A DNA stretch of 64,000 bases. It comes from Costus lasius. Taxonomy: Eukaryota > Streptophyta > Magnoliopsida > Zingiberales > Costaceae. The stretch covers positions 26,657,501 to 26,721,500 of the forward strand of contig CM050454.1 of assembly GCA_027563935.2 (NCBI GenBank), written 5' to 3'. The notes beneath the pieces are model-generated. The model saw only the letters and a program-made list of their open reading frames with translations. It had not been told where the DNA came from and searched no databases. The translations under genes were made by a program, and so were the position numbers. Positions 49,589 through 59,800 of this stretch are shown one piece after another (positions within the stretch are counted from its first letter, which is position 1; every line of letters begins with the position of its first letter).

Positions 49589-51080
49589 TCTTAGATCAGG
49601 AGATGCCTTCTACAATAAGCAAATAAGCAAAATAAGTACTATGATAAAGCATTTAACAAGGACTTTAAATTAAATGCTATGCTCCCACTACTTCCAAAAT
49701 TAGTTGAGAACTCTCTAACTCAACATGGAAATAAGTGAGTAGGATCCTAATTTCACATAAGGTCTCCGCGACTCACGAGGGTGAGTTGAGATGCACAGAG
49801 AGTCTCATGCTTCCTTAGGTAAGCATCCCAGCCAATTGTGCCATGCACAATTCCTCTTAGTTGAGACAGACTAGGCGCCTTGTGTCCAGCGAGGGCTGGA
49901 TACAACACAAAACCCTATCCTCTCAACAGCTGCCTCTAGTAATTCATCATGTCAATGACATATGAAAAACCAGTCAAGTCTGGTACTAACCGTTATTCCC
50001 AGGGCCAAAAAATTTCATTGCAAAGGCACGCCCAGGTTAAAACTGGACTAGGGAAATCATTGTCACCACACAACTTCTAAAGATAAGTGGGTGTGTCCCA
50101 CGAGGGTGGGAAACAGTTCACAACACCACCGATCAATAGCTTGATGAGGGTTACGCGTTAGAAGGCTATCGACTTGATATTGAATTGAGAGTTTTTGCAT
50201 GTTTGTTTTATTCTTTTCTAGCATGCAGTTTTCCTATGGTTCAGGCAGCAAAGGAAAAGCATCACAGGCATGCTATGGACAAAATAATAAACCATCACAG
50301 GCATGCTAGTTTGGTCAATATGGTCATAGCCCTTTTCATACACATAACTTGTCACGAGCCATGTGACATGTTATCGTGCATCCAAGGGTTGCGAGTCCCT
50401 AAAGCAGATCGGCCCATGCCAGAAGCCGAAAGCATGTGTCCTTCCTTCAGCCGCAAGTCCATCACCATGCTTCCAAAGCTGGCGCCACTTCTGACTCCGA
50501 TTGAAGAAGACTCCTTGTTGTCAAGATGAAGCCTTAACCTATCATATAATTCTACATCTATTCCAAACAAGATGAAAATTTCTTTTACAACAAGATAGGG
50601 AGAGAACCACACGAAGGTGGAAAGGGATTTTTCAAGCATTCATCACAAGTGGAAACATGCTTCCACATCACAACACAGGAGGGCACTCGCTATGACCATA
50701 TCAACCCAATCAAGTGGCACATGTAAAATTTGAAAATCCGAAAAAGTCAAATTTTAGCACCTTATGCGCCAACATCATCCAAAGCACTCTCTTAACCAAT
50801 TTCATGCCAAAATTTAGATCAAGTTCCATGATGATTTCATAGACCCTATCGGCTGGCAGTTTTGTCAGATCAAGAGACCCAGCCAGTCCGAAGACACAAT
50901 GCCCGTCCTACTTGACAAAACCTACGTGCGCCTTTGGTCTTAAATCAAGCATAAACAAGATTCAAGTTTTGGCCATAAAGTTGAGAAGAGAAGATTGGAT
51001 GAAAAACGCTTTCTAAGTGAAACGCGCATGGATAGAAGAACAATTTTCCAAAAATTTTTCACACAAGCAAATGTACACCT
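49589..51080 (-). other. C4 leader and unclassified sequence
   Basis: 49589-50260 matches the family-1 leader in layout: a run like 'aggtctccgcg...gatgcacagagag', two hairpins (49880-49910 with the TACAA bulge; 50096-50111) and CTATGGTT. From about 50261 to 51080 I find no match elsewhere in the window. A 95-codon minus frame (50352-50639) has no recognised domain. It may be the rest of the C4 leader or an older insertion. Confidence 0.5.
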
Positions 51081-51772
51081 TGTTAGCGAACCTACGTCAC
51101 AAGCATTATTCAAAAAAAAAACAAAACTTGTTGCAGCGGAAATTCTAGGATCGCATGACATGAGCACATGATCAACCTTGTATAACTTGTATAGAGCAAG
51201 TTAGAGTATTACCATTGCCATGATATAAAAGGCGGCTTGGAAGATGTAAGGGGCGAGCGCCTCTTCTCCAAAGAAGTCACACACAAGATGAGAAAGACTT
51301 CCTTCCTTTGTGTTCCTTGTGCTAGCAAAGACACCAAGGAGTCCTGATCGTTTCTTCAAAGGATGATGTGCGCCCTTGGCTGGTTGAATTTCTCTTCCTT
51401 GCGTGAGGATGGTTCACACACGAGAACGAAGAGAGGAGAAAGGCGAGAGCAAGAAGCAAAACTGTGGGGTGCGCACAAAGGGAAAAATTCGGCCACCACA
51501 TATGGTAAGAACCGAAAATGTAACTCCCTCCATAACTCCCTTTAAGCGATCACTAACTCCTCTTAAATTGAACCATGCGTTCACAAGTGAACCGGTTCAA
51601 TCTTAATTTGGTTTAAGCACCAAATTAAATCAGCCCTGGTTATAATCTTCTTTGAACCAAATGGCTCAAGATCTAACCACACATCACATTGAACCCCTGA
51701 TCTTTACGATCAAGCTTCAATCCTCTGATCAAAGCTTACCGATCACATGTCCTAATCAATCAAACATGATTA
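51081..51772 (-). repeat. LTR K (family 1), part 1
   Basis: In plus reading it starts TGTTAGCGAACC and aligns with the U5 side of the other family-1 LTRs from GCAGCGGAAA onward. No primer site adjoins its end, so it is a 3' LTR or solo LTR inserted in the C4 leader. Cut at 51772 by solo LTR L, it resumes at 62549. Confidence 0.75.
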
Positions 51773-53365
51773 TGTTGGGGTATGCCCTTAAGGCTAATGT
51801 TTGAGGCCTTGGGATTGTATCAGTATCATGTATAAACTTTATGTTTATAAAGGCAATGGTTGTTATTCAAGTTGTTACATTATCTGCTGCAATATGTATA
51901 CTTCTGAATAATGTCTCAATGCTGTTCAGCTTGGCTGACATGCAGTTAAGTCCTTAGTCGAGATATCTTGGTGAACATGAGACAGCCTTGATATGATTGA
52001 GACTAATATGTGTTCTAATCTTATAGGATGCTTTGAGCATGGAATAAGATGTAGACTCATGGGTACATTGGATGTACTGGACAGACCCTACATAGGATGT
52101 TCAATTGCTTGTCACAATGTGAATAATCCTTGTATGCAAACAAGTGGCATATTTCCTTTGACTTGAGATCACTTGTGTTTCTAAATGATGATTGGCATTG
52201 TTTTGAGGTAGTTCAATATCATTTGAAATATAATGGTTATAGATTATCTTGGATAATGAGCATGAGTCATGTTAGGGCACTAGTGATAGATATAGGATTG
52301 CCGTCTCCTAGTTTGGAGTGTGATGTTCTAATGGGGCCCCCCTGGATGAGATGATTGAGAAAGTGTATGGCCATACCCAGATGACTATGTTCATCTGATC
52401 TAATCATTCTCATCGTATTGGATTTACAGGCTTGACACACTTGTCCAATAAGAACATCCAGTGGCAAAGGAAACATGTATGCCTAGTGAGTTGAATTCAC
52501 ACTTGTGCTATGGTTTGGGTGTAGTCTTGGAAGACTCTTTCCTTTATATCGGGAGACAGTGATGTGTTGCTAGATACCCCTCACTGATCGTGATAACGTG
52601 AGTTATCGTTACCGACATTTGAAGGAAACCCTTAGGGTCGCACAATTTGATGATATGGCTTACTTATGTCAGATCGTGTGGACTGAATTGTTTTGGTTCA
52701 GTTTAAAGGAATTTAAACTCTGATTGTAAGTGAGATCTGGTCTGATCATGTTTGATTGATTAGGGCTTTAGATCGGTAAACTTCGATCGAGAGATCTGAT
52801 GCTAGATCGATGAGATCAAGAGCATCAAGAGATGAATGGTTAGATCTTGAACCATCTGGTTCATAGGTGATCTAGACCATGTCTTGGTTTGGGTTTGGTT
52901 TGATTTGGTCTTTGAACCAAATGCAATTAAACCAAATTAAAATGAACCGGTTCACTTATGTGAACGTATGGTTCATTTTGAGAGAAGTTCGATGGGGCAT
53001 GGTAACGTGGGCATTGAAGGAGGACTTAGTGCTTTCTATTTTTGGAAAGCCGTTTTTCCTTGTTGATCTCTTCAACATTTTCGAACGTAAGGTGCATCCG
53101 CTCTTCCTCACGCCGACTCGCATCCTCTCTTGCTCTCGTCTTGGGTGGTCTTCACGCCAAGGAAGAAAATTCGGTTGCCAAGGAAATCCATCTCTTCTCC
53201 TCCACACAAAAGGATTACTTGGAGATCCTTGCTAGCACAAGGAGATTCAAGAAGGAGCTATCTCTCATCTTGTGTGCGGTGCCTTTGGAGAAGAAGCACT
53301 CGCATCTTTGCTTCCAAGTCGCCATCCTTGCAATGGCTATGGTATGTTTTCGTTTTGATCCATAC
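51773..53365 (+). repeat. Solo LTR L (family 1), part 1; TSD GATTA
   Basis: Starts TGTTGGGGTATGCC. GATTA precedes it (51768-51772) and follows its far end (62544-62548). C5 splits it after 53365. With part 2 (62423-62543) it is 1714 bp, complete to a terminal TTACA, with no internal region: a solo LTR. Stem GATAAC-GTGA-GTTATC at 52592-52607. Confidence 0.93.
53361..53365. repeat. TSD CATAC, left copy (C5)
   Basis: CATAC at 53361-53365 and at 62418-62422 flank C5 exactly. Removing C5 and one copy restores the L LTR. Confidence 0.95.
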
Positions 53366-53655
53366 TGTTGGGGTATGCCCTTAGCCTAATGTTTGAGGCC
53401 TTGGGATTGTATCAGTATCATGTAATAAACTTTTATGTTTATAAAGGCATGGTTATTATTCAGGTTGTTACATTGTCTGCTGCAATATATGTTCTTCTGA
53501 ATAATGTCTCAAAGCTGTTCAGCTGGGCTGACATGCTGTTGTGTCCTTAGTCGATATATCTTGGTGAACATGAGACAGCCTTGATATGGTTAAGACTAAT
53601 ATGTGTTCTAATCTTATAGGATGCTTCGAGCATGGAATAAGATGTAGACTCATGG

Positions 53656-53670
53656 GTACATTGGATGTAC
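53656..53670 (+). other. LTR stem-loop SL1 (C5 5' LTR)
   Basis: Six-base stem GTACAT/ATGTAC with loop TGG, directly before TGGACAGACCC. The 3' LTR copy is at 61037-61051. The stem is GTGCAT/ATGCAC in C4 and GTATAT/ATATAC in I, so pairing is kept while sequence changes. Confidence 0.6.
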
Positions 53671-54183
53671 TGGACAGACCCTACTAGGATATTCAATTGC
53701 TTGTCACAATGTGAATATTCCTTGAGTATGACAAGTGGCACATTTCCTCTGACTTGAGATCACTTGTGTTTTCTAAATGATGATTGTCATTGTTTTGAGT
53801 TAGTTCAATATCATTTGAAACATAATGATTATAGACTATCTTGGATGGTGAGCTTGAGTCATGTTAGGGCACTAGTGATAGACATAGGATTGCCGTCTCC
53901 TTGTTTAAGGAGTGTGATGTTCTAAAGGGGCCCCCTGGATGAGATGATTGAGAAAGTGTATGGCCATACCCAGGTGACTATGTTCATCTGATCTAATCAT
54001 GCTCATCATATTGTAGCTACAAGCTTGACACGCTTGTCCAATAAGAACATCCAGTGGCAAAGGAAATATGTATGCTTTGTGAGTTGATTCACACTTGTGC
54101 TGTGGTTTGGGTGTAGTCTTGGAAGACTCTTTCCTTTATATCGGGAGACAGTGATGTGTTGCTAGTTACCCCTCACTGATCGT

Positions 54184-54199
54184 GATAATGTAAATTATC
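54184..54199 (+). other. LTR stem-loop SL2 (C5 5' LTR)
   Basis: Stem GATAAT/ATTATC with loop GTAA, just after the core ending CCCCTCACTGATCG. C1, C2, K and L have GATAAC/GTTATC. The 3' LTR copy is at 61565-61580. Confidence 0.6.
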
Positions 54200-55036
54200 G
54201 TTACCGACATTTAAAGGAAACCCTCAGGGTCGCACAATTTGATGATATGGCTTACTTAAGTCAGATCGTGAGGACTGAATTGTTTGGGTTCAGTTTAAAG
54301 GGATTTAATCTTTGATTGTAAGTGAGATCAAGTCTGATCATGTCTGATTGACTAGGGCTACAGATCGGTAAGCTTCGATTGAGAGAATGGATGCCAGATC
54401 GGTGAGATCAGAAGCATCTAGAGATCAACGGTCGGATCCAGAGCTTTAGGGTTCAATGTGATCTGGACTGATGGCTTGGGTCGAATGGTCTTTGAACCAG
54501 ACCAAGTTGAACCGGCTCATGTAATGAGCGCATGGTTCAAGGCTTGGCGACATGTTCACTTGGCGTGAACGTTGGGGCGAGTGGTGGTTACTATTTTTAG
54601 TAACCATGATCTCCACTTGGATGTGGATCATGTTCGGAGAGACCATATTCCTCTATTCTCGCCATCTGATTTTTTCCTCTAGACGTTTTTGCGTGAGGCG
54701 ACAACGTGAAGAAGAGAGGAAGTTTCGACCAAGCAAGGAGTTGCTCTCTCCCTTCCTTTTCGATCAAGGACACCTTGGAACTTTGCTAGCACAAAGAGCA
54801 CCAAGGGTAGGCGCATTGATCATCTTGTGTGTGAAACTTAGGAGAAGGCTCGCTTGCGTCTTTCCTTCCAAAGCTTCATCAAACCGATGGCAATGGTATG
54901 AGTTTTTCTTCATCCATTCAAATATTCGAAAGCTAGTTATATGACATATATAGATCTTTTGAAACCCTAATATCCCATGCGAAATTTTGTTGCGCCACCA
55001 TATGGGTTTCTACCCCTTTAGAAGGGGTTCCCTTGA

Positions 55037-55051
55037 ATTGGTATCAGAGCT
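55037..55051 (+). promoter_or_regulatory. C5 primer binding site (initiator tRNA-Met)
   Basis: ATTGGTATCAGAGCT directly follows the 5' LTR. TGGTATCAGAGC is the standard plant match. Confidence 0.95.
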
Positions 55052-55283
55052 AGGGTTATATGTTCATATGATTGCTTTGATTGTGATCCAAATATGCTTA
55101 GATCTTATATGTGCGAAACTTGTTTATGCTTTTCTTTTTGCGCATCTATGTTGGCGCATATTGTGGCTTATGTTTTCTCAAAAGGAAATATCACATGCGC
55201 GATTAACATTAGATCTAAGGCCATGCTATAAACCCTTAGATGGGTTATTAGGGTTGAAATCTCAGTCTAGTCAAGATCCAACC

Positions 55284-55297
55284 AGTCTGATCAGACT
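55284..55297 (+). other. 14-nt perfect palindrome in the C5 leader
   Basis: AGTCTGATCAGACT is self-complementary. It is identical in C3 (37500-37513) and 12 nt long in C1 and C2. The position shortly after the primer site suits an RNA dimer-initiation site, which is inference. Confidence 0.65.
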
Positions 55298-55315
55298 ATC
55301 TGACAGCCTTGATGG

Positions 55316-55364
55316 GTCGACCAGATAGCACCTTGGCGCAAGCTTGAGGTGGCTATAGGTCGAC
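55316..55364 (+). other. Long stem-loop in the C5 leader
   Basis: Paired arms GTCGACC/GGTCGAC, ATAGC/GCTAT and ACCT/AGGT (16 pairs, small bulges) enclose a 13-nt loop. Conserved in C1 (5372-5420) and C3 (37433-37481), partly decayed in C2. Confidence 0.65.
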
Positions 55365-55737
55365 TGCAGACAGGTGTGTAGCGATGTCTGATTGAGACGA
55401 CCCATGAACGCACCTGAGTTAGGCCCGGGGTCACACCCGCTTGCCAGACCTCAGTGTGGTCGTTCAGCCCTTGGCGCATGCATGGTTGGCCTTTTGGTCA
55501 ACTCAAGTCAGTTAGGACTTGGTGCATGCAAGGGCAGTGGATCTGACTAGGTCTGATGAGTGGATCCCTAGTAATGGACCATTGTAAGGTTGTAGGGCAA
55601 ATAAGGAAAATTAAAATTGATCCCATGGGGTTTTCAAAAATTTTAATTTTATGATGGATCACATGATTGTTGATTGATGCATATGTATGTTTATTTATTC
55701 TTATGTGGGCTGCCCGTGTTTTAATGTGTGCTGTGCT

Positions 55738-55841
55738 GGGGCCTGCGTGCCTGGGAATTAATTGTAAATTAATTTTTAATTTTGTGATCTGCGTATCACA
55801 GTTCAATTAATTTATAATGTGAAATTGACCTGCGTGTCAAT
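55738..55841 (+). other. Three consecutive hairpins with loop CTGCGT (C5 leader)
   Basis: Hairpin a: GGGC-CTGCGT-GCCT (55739-55752, one G:T pair). Hairpin b: TGTGAT-CTGCGT-ATCACA (55783-55800). Hairpin c: ATTGAC-CTGCGT-GTCAAT (55824-55841). The stems are unrelated in sequence while the six-base loop is the same. Confidence 0.75.
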
Positions 55842-55895
55842 CTTGTCTAGATAGTTAAATTTGTAATTTAATTAGACAAGAGCACAAAGCACACT

Positions 55896-55965
55896 TGGCA
55901 GAGGCGCTTGCAGCAGAGGCTTGACCAGGTGGGAGGTCCAGGGTTCGACTCTGGGACCAGGCGCA
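55896..55965 (+). other. tRNA-like (SINE-like) module in the C5 leader
   Basis: T-arm at 55938-55954: stem CCAGG/TCTGG, loop GTTCGAC. B-box-like GGTTCGACTC and an upstream TGGCAGAGGCG resembling an A-box. No complete cloverleaf. Confidence 0.5.
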
Positions 55966-56296
55966 AATTCCTGGTAGGCGCACCTGAGTTGCAGATGGCG
56001 CTTGGGCCCTGGTTTGGGCCAGATGAGCAGCTAAAGACCCATGAAGAGCTCTTGTGAAGACTTAAGTTAGGTTAAGGTCTTACTTAGGCTCAATGGGCTT
56101 TTACCACATAAGATTCATGCTTTCTTTTATTTTATTGTTTAAATATTAGAATTGCATGATTAAGTTTATCTTCTGCTATCACCATAGGAATTGCATGATA
56201 GTGAAGAAGATAAAAGACCGTTAAAATCCAACGCTAAAATATCAAGCTCGTAAGCCTTCTGACGCGAAACCTCACTGTTCTGATTATCGTTGGAGC

Positions 56297-56322
56297 CGTG
56301 TTGTACCCACTCAGTGGGCACG
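56297..56322 (+). other. TTGTA-bulge hairpin 1 (C5 leader)
   Basis: CGTG - bulge TTGTA - CCCAC - TCA - GTGGG - CACG. The inner part is nearly palindromic. Confidence 0.7.
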
Positions 56323-56501
56323 TCCATCTATCTTCAGACGGTGCGGGATTACACCTGTGTGTTACAGAGTAGGGATTTATCCCTTCTCGTTGCTCAGCAT
56401 AGCACATGGTGGTCCAGGGAGTAGGTCGGGTCAGCTTGACCGTGTAGGCTACATATGTGGCGCATATGGTAGCACATGGAGGCAGCCATCTGTGGGGTCA
56501 G

Positions 56502-56535
56502 AGACTGTGTTGTACCAACTCAGTTGGCACAGTCT
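56502..56535 (+). other. TTGTA-bulge hairpin 2 (C5 leader)
   Basis: AGACTGTG - bulge TTGTA - CCAAC - TCA - GTTGG - CACAGTCT: an 8-pair and a 5-pair stem with the same bulge and loop as hairpin 1, 205 bases away and about 310 bases before gag. Confidence 0.72.
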
Positions 56536-56842
56536 GCTGGACTGCCCAGATGAAGGGGAATCGCACGGGTTGGCGATTGGCAGGGACTGCCTACAAGAGA
56601 TTAGTGCTTGTACTCTCTGTGCATCTTATCTCGCCTGAGCGGGACGCGGAGACCAAGTATGAAATCTGGATCCCATCTCACTAAAAGAGTTCTACTCTTT
56701 CGGGCTGTTTTGTTGGATTTTTCAAGCCAGATAAAATAGTGAGAAAAAAAAAGAATCTTTCTTAAGTCCTGATTGATTCTTATACATTGATACTGACCTT
56801 GCTGTTCTTGCATTGTTGTAGATACCTGCAGCAACGAACACC

Positions 56843-59800
56843 ATGAACTTCAATGTGCGATCCCTACTGGAAAGGGAGAAGTTTGCTGGGCCGAACTTCT
56901 CTGACTGGTTTGGACACCTTAAGATCGTACTTAAGGCAGAGAGGAAACTGTATGTCCTCGAGACGGCGATACCGCCTCAGCCCGCTCCGAACGCCGCAAG
57001 GGCGGTTCGGGAAGCCTATGAAAAGCACGTCAATGATAGCATTGATGTCGCTTGCCTGATGCTAGCGTCTATGACGCCACCGCTGCAGCGTCAGCATGAG
57101 GATATGTCTGCTATAGACATGATAGCGAACCTCAAGATGCTGTATGCTGCACAGGCGAGGACAGAACGCTATAACTTGACGAAGCTTTTCTTTCAGAGCA
57201 AACTGGCTGAAGGGAGCCCAGTGGGAGCTCACGTGCTCAAGATGATTGGGCACAAGGAGGCTCTAGAGAAACTGGGGCATACCATCAACCAGGAGCTTGC
57301 TGTGGATATTATTCTGCAGTCTCTCCCGCCTTCATTCGACGCGTTCATTATTAATTTTAATATGAACAAAATCGATTGTACTCCGGCAGAGCTGCTCAAT
57401 ATGCTCTTGACCACTGAGGAGACTCTGAAGAGTAAGCCTTCGACCTCTGTCTTAATGGTTCCTTCTAGGAACAAGAAGAAGGGGAAGAAGGGCAAGACCC
57501 CTGTCAAGAGCTACAGCAAGGCTTTGAAGCAAAAGGTCAAGCGGTCCAAGGAATACAGATGTTTCCACTGTGGCCAGCTGGGTCACTGGAAAAAGGACTG
57601 TAAAGCGCTCCAAAGAGATAAGAGGGGAAGCATCGCTTCTGGCTCAGGTATATTCGTGACTGAGGTCATGTTTTCATCTTCTTCTATATCATGGGTGTTG
57701 GACACTGCATGTGGAGTTCACATTTGTTCAAATGTACAGGAACTCAAGAGAAGAAGGCAGGTGGGACAGCATGAGGTGGACCTACGCGTTGGAAACGGGG
57801 CACGGGTTGCTGCTGTTGCTGTAGGAGACTATTTCATTTCTTTACCATCTGGACTTGTATTGGAACTAAACAGTTGTTATTTTGTTCCCAGTATTACTAA
57901 AATATTATCTCCATTCCTGCTCTTGTCAGGAAGGGATTTTCCTTTGAATGCAATATTTCAAAGTGTGTTTTATCTTATGATAATATTGTTTATGCAACTG
58001 GTTCAATTAGCAATGGGTTATTCATGTTGGACATGGAGCGTTCTATACAAAATATTGATATTAAGAAAGCCAAGTATGCTGATGACAGCACCTTGCTATG
58101 GCATAGTCGTTTAGGCCATATAAACGAGAAACGCATTAAGCGGTTGCATGATTATGGACTGCTGGGGTCATTCTCCTACAAGGAGATTGATACATGCAAA
58201 GCTTGTTTGATGGGCAAAATGACGAAGTCACCTTTTCCTCACAAAGGTCAAAGGGCTTCAGGTTTACTTGACCTTATACACAGTGATGTGTGTGGGCCAT
58301 TTAGTAAACATGCCAGAGGTGGCTATCAGTACTTCATTACCTTTACTGATGATTTCAGTAGGTATGGCTATGTCTTTTTAATGAGACATAAGAGTGAATC
58401 TTTTGACAAGTTCAAAGAGTTCAAGAATGAAGTACAGAATCAGCTAGGCCGAAATATCAAGGCACTTCGCTCAGATCGAGGTGGAGAATACTTGAGTCAT
58501 ACGTTTACTGACTATCTGAAGGAGTGTGGGATTATCTCACAGCTCACTCCGCCAGGAACACCGCAATGGAATGGTGTGTCCGAGAGGAGAAATAGAACGT
58601 TACTTGATATGGTTCGTTCTATGATGAGTCAGGCTTCTTTACCCAACTCCTTTTGGGGTTTTGCACTGGAAACAGCTGCAAAGGTACTAAACCGAGTGCC
58701 ATCCAAGGCCGTTTCAAAGACGCCATATGAGTTATGGTATGGGAAACAGCCGAGCTTAACATTTATCAGGATCTGGGGCTGCGAGGCTTATGTCAAAAAG
58801 CTCGCCTCTGGGAAACTAGAGAGTAGATCTGACAAATGTATCTTTGTCGGTTACCCTAAGGAAACTAAGGGTTATTATTTCTTCGATCCCAAGGAGAACA
58901 AGGTTTTTGTTGCTCGGACGGCCATATTTCTTGAGAAGGAGTTTCTTCTGCAAGAGGCCAGTGGGAGAGAAATAAAGCTGGATGAGAATCCAGAGGAAGG
59001 ACAAAGTGCTCAAGCACAGTTGGATGAGCCTGAGCCGGTAGATCAGGTTATTGAACATCCTGAGGCTCAGATATCACGGGAACTGCGAAGATCGGGAAGG
59101 ATTCGTCGACAGCCTGAGCGCTATGACGGAGTCTACATCATTGATAATGATGAACCCCTCACTTTTGCAGATGCGGTCAATGGACCGGAGTCAGCAAGAT
59201 GGCTTGAAGCTATGCGCGCCGAGATGGACTCCATGTCAGATAACCAAGTTTGGGATTTGGTTGATCCGCCTCCGGGAGTAATCCCTATAGGCTGTAAATG
59301 GATCTTCAAGAAGAAGATTGACATGGATGGTAACGTGGTTACCTATAAAGGCAGGCTAGTTGCGAAAGGTTTCAAACAAATCTACGGGATAGATTATGAT
59401 GAATCTTTCTCACCTGTAGCTATGTTTAAGTCTATTCGGATTCTTTTCGCGATAGCTGCATATTATGATTATGAGATCTGGCAGATGGATGTGAAAACAG
59501 CTTTCCTTAATGGAAATCTGGATGAGGATGTGTACATGACACAACCTGAGGGTTTCACTAATCCATCAGATCGTCATAAGATATGCAAGTTAAAGAAGTC
59601 CATTTATGGACTTAAGCAAGCATCGAGAAGCTGGAATATTCGTTTTGATGAATCAGTCACTGAATTTGGTTTCATCAAGAACGAGGATGACCCATGTGTA
59701 TATAAGAGGTTTAGTGGGAGCGTGATTACTTTCCTAGTCCTCTACGTTGATGATATCTTGATCATTGGAAATGACATTCCTGAAATGCATGCTGTGAAGG

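Larger units (their letters stand above)
42019..51080 (-). mobile_element. C4: decayed family-2 copia element
   Basis: Minus-strand order: leader (51080-49589), shortened gag, scrambled pol, polypurine tract (44254-44265, variant CATGTGGGAGAT) and 3' LTR (42019-44253). The 5' LTR and primer site are not in the window; LTR K interrupts the leader at 51081. Pol has many stops and shifts, so this is the oldest copia copy here. Solo LTR I sits in its RNase H/RT region. Confidence 0.78.
53366..55036 (+). repeat. C5 5' LTR (1671 bp)
   Basis: Starts TGTTGGGGTATGCCC and ends GTTCCCTTGA just before the primer site. Stem-loops GTACAT-TGG-ATGTAC (53656-53670) and GATAAT-GTAA-ATTATC (54184-54199). Confidence 0.96.
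55052..56842 (+). other. C5 5' leader (1.8 kb, untranslated, highly structured)
   Basis: No supported ORF. From 5' to 3' it holds a palindrome, a long stem, three CTGCGT-loop hairpins, a tRNA-like module and two TTGTA-bulge hairpins (entries below), then the gag ATG. A long structured leader is typical of the BARE/Angela lineage; roles in dimerisation, packaging or translation control are inferred. Confidence 0.82.

Noticed and set aside
54552..54944. 130-codon plus ORF, repeated at 61933-62325
   Set aside because: Identical in both C5 LTRs because the LTRs are identical; no homologous frame in C2 or C3 LTRs.
55896..55965. Intact tRNA gene
   Set aside because: Only a T-arm and weak box-like words are present; no acceptor stem, anticodon arm or CCA-compatible fold.
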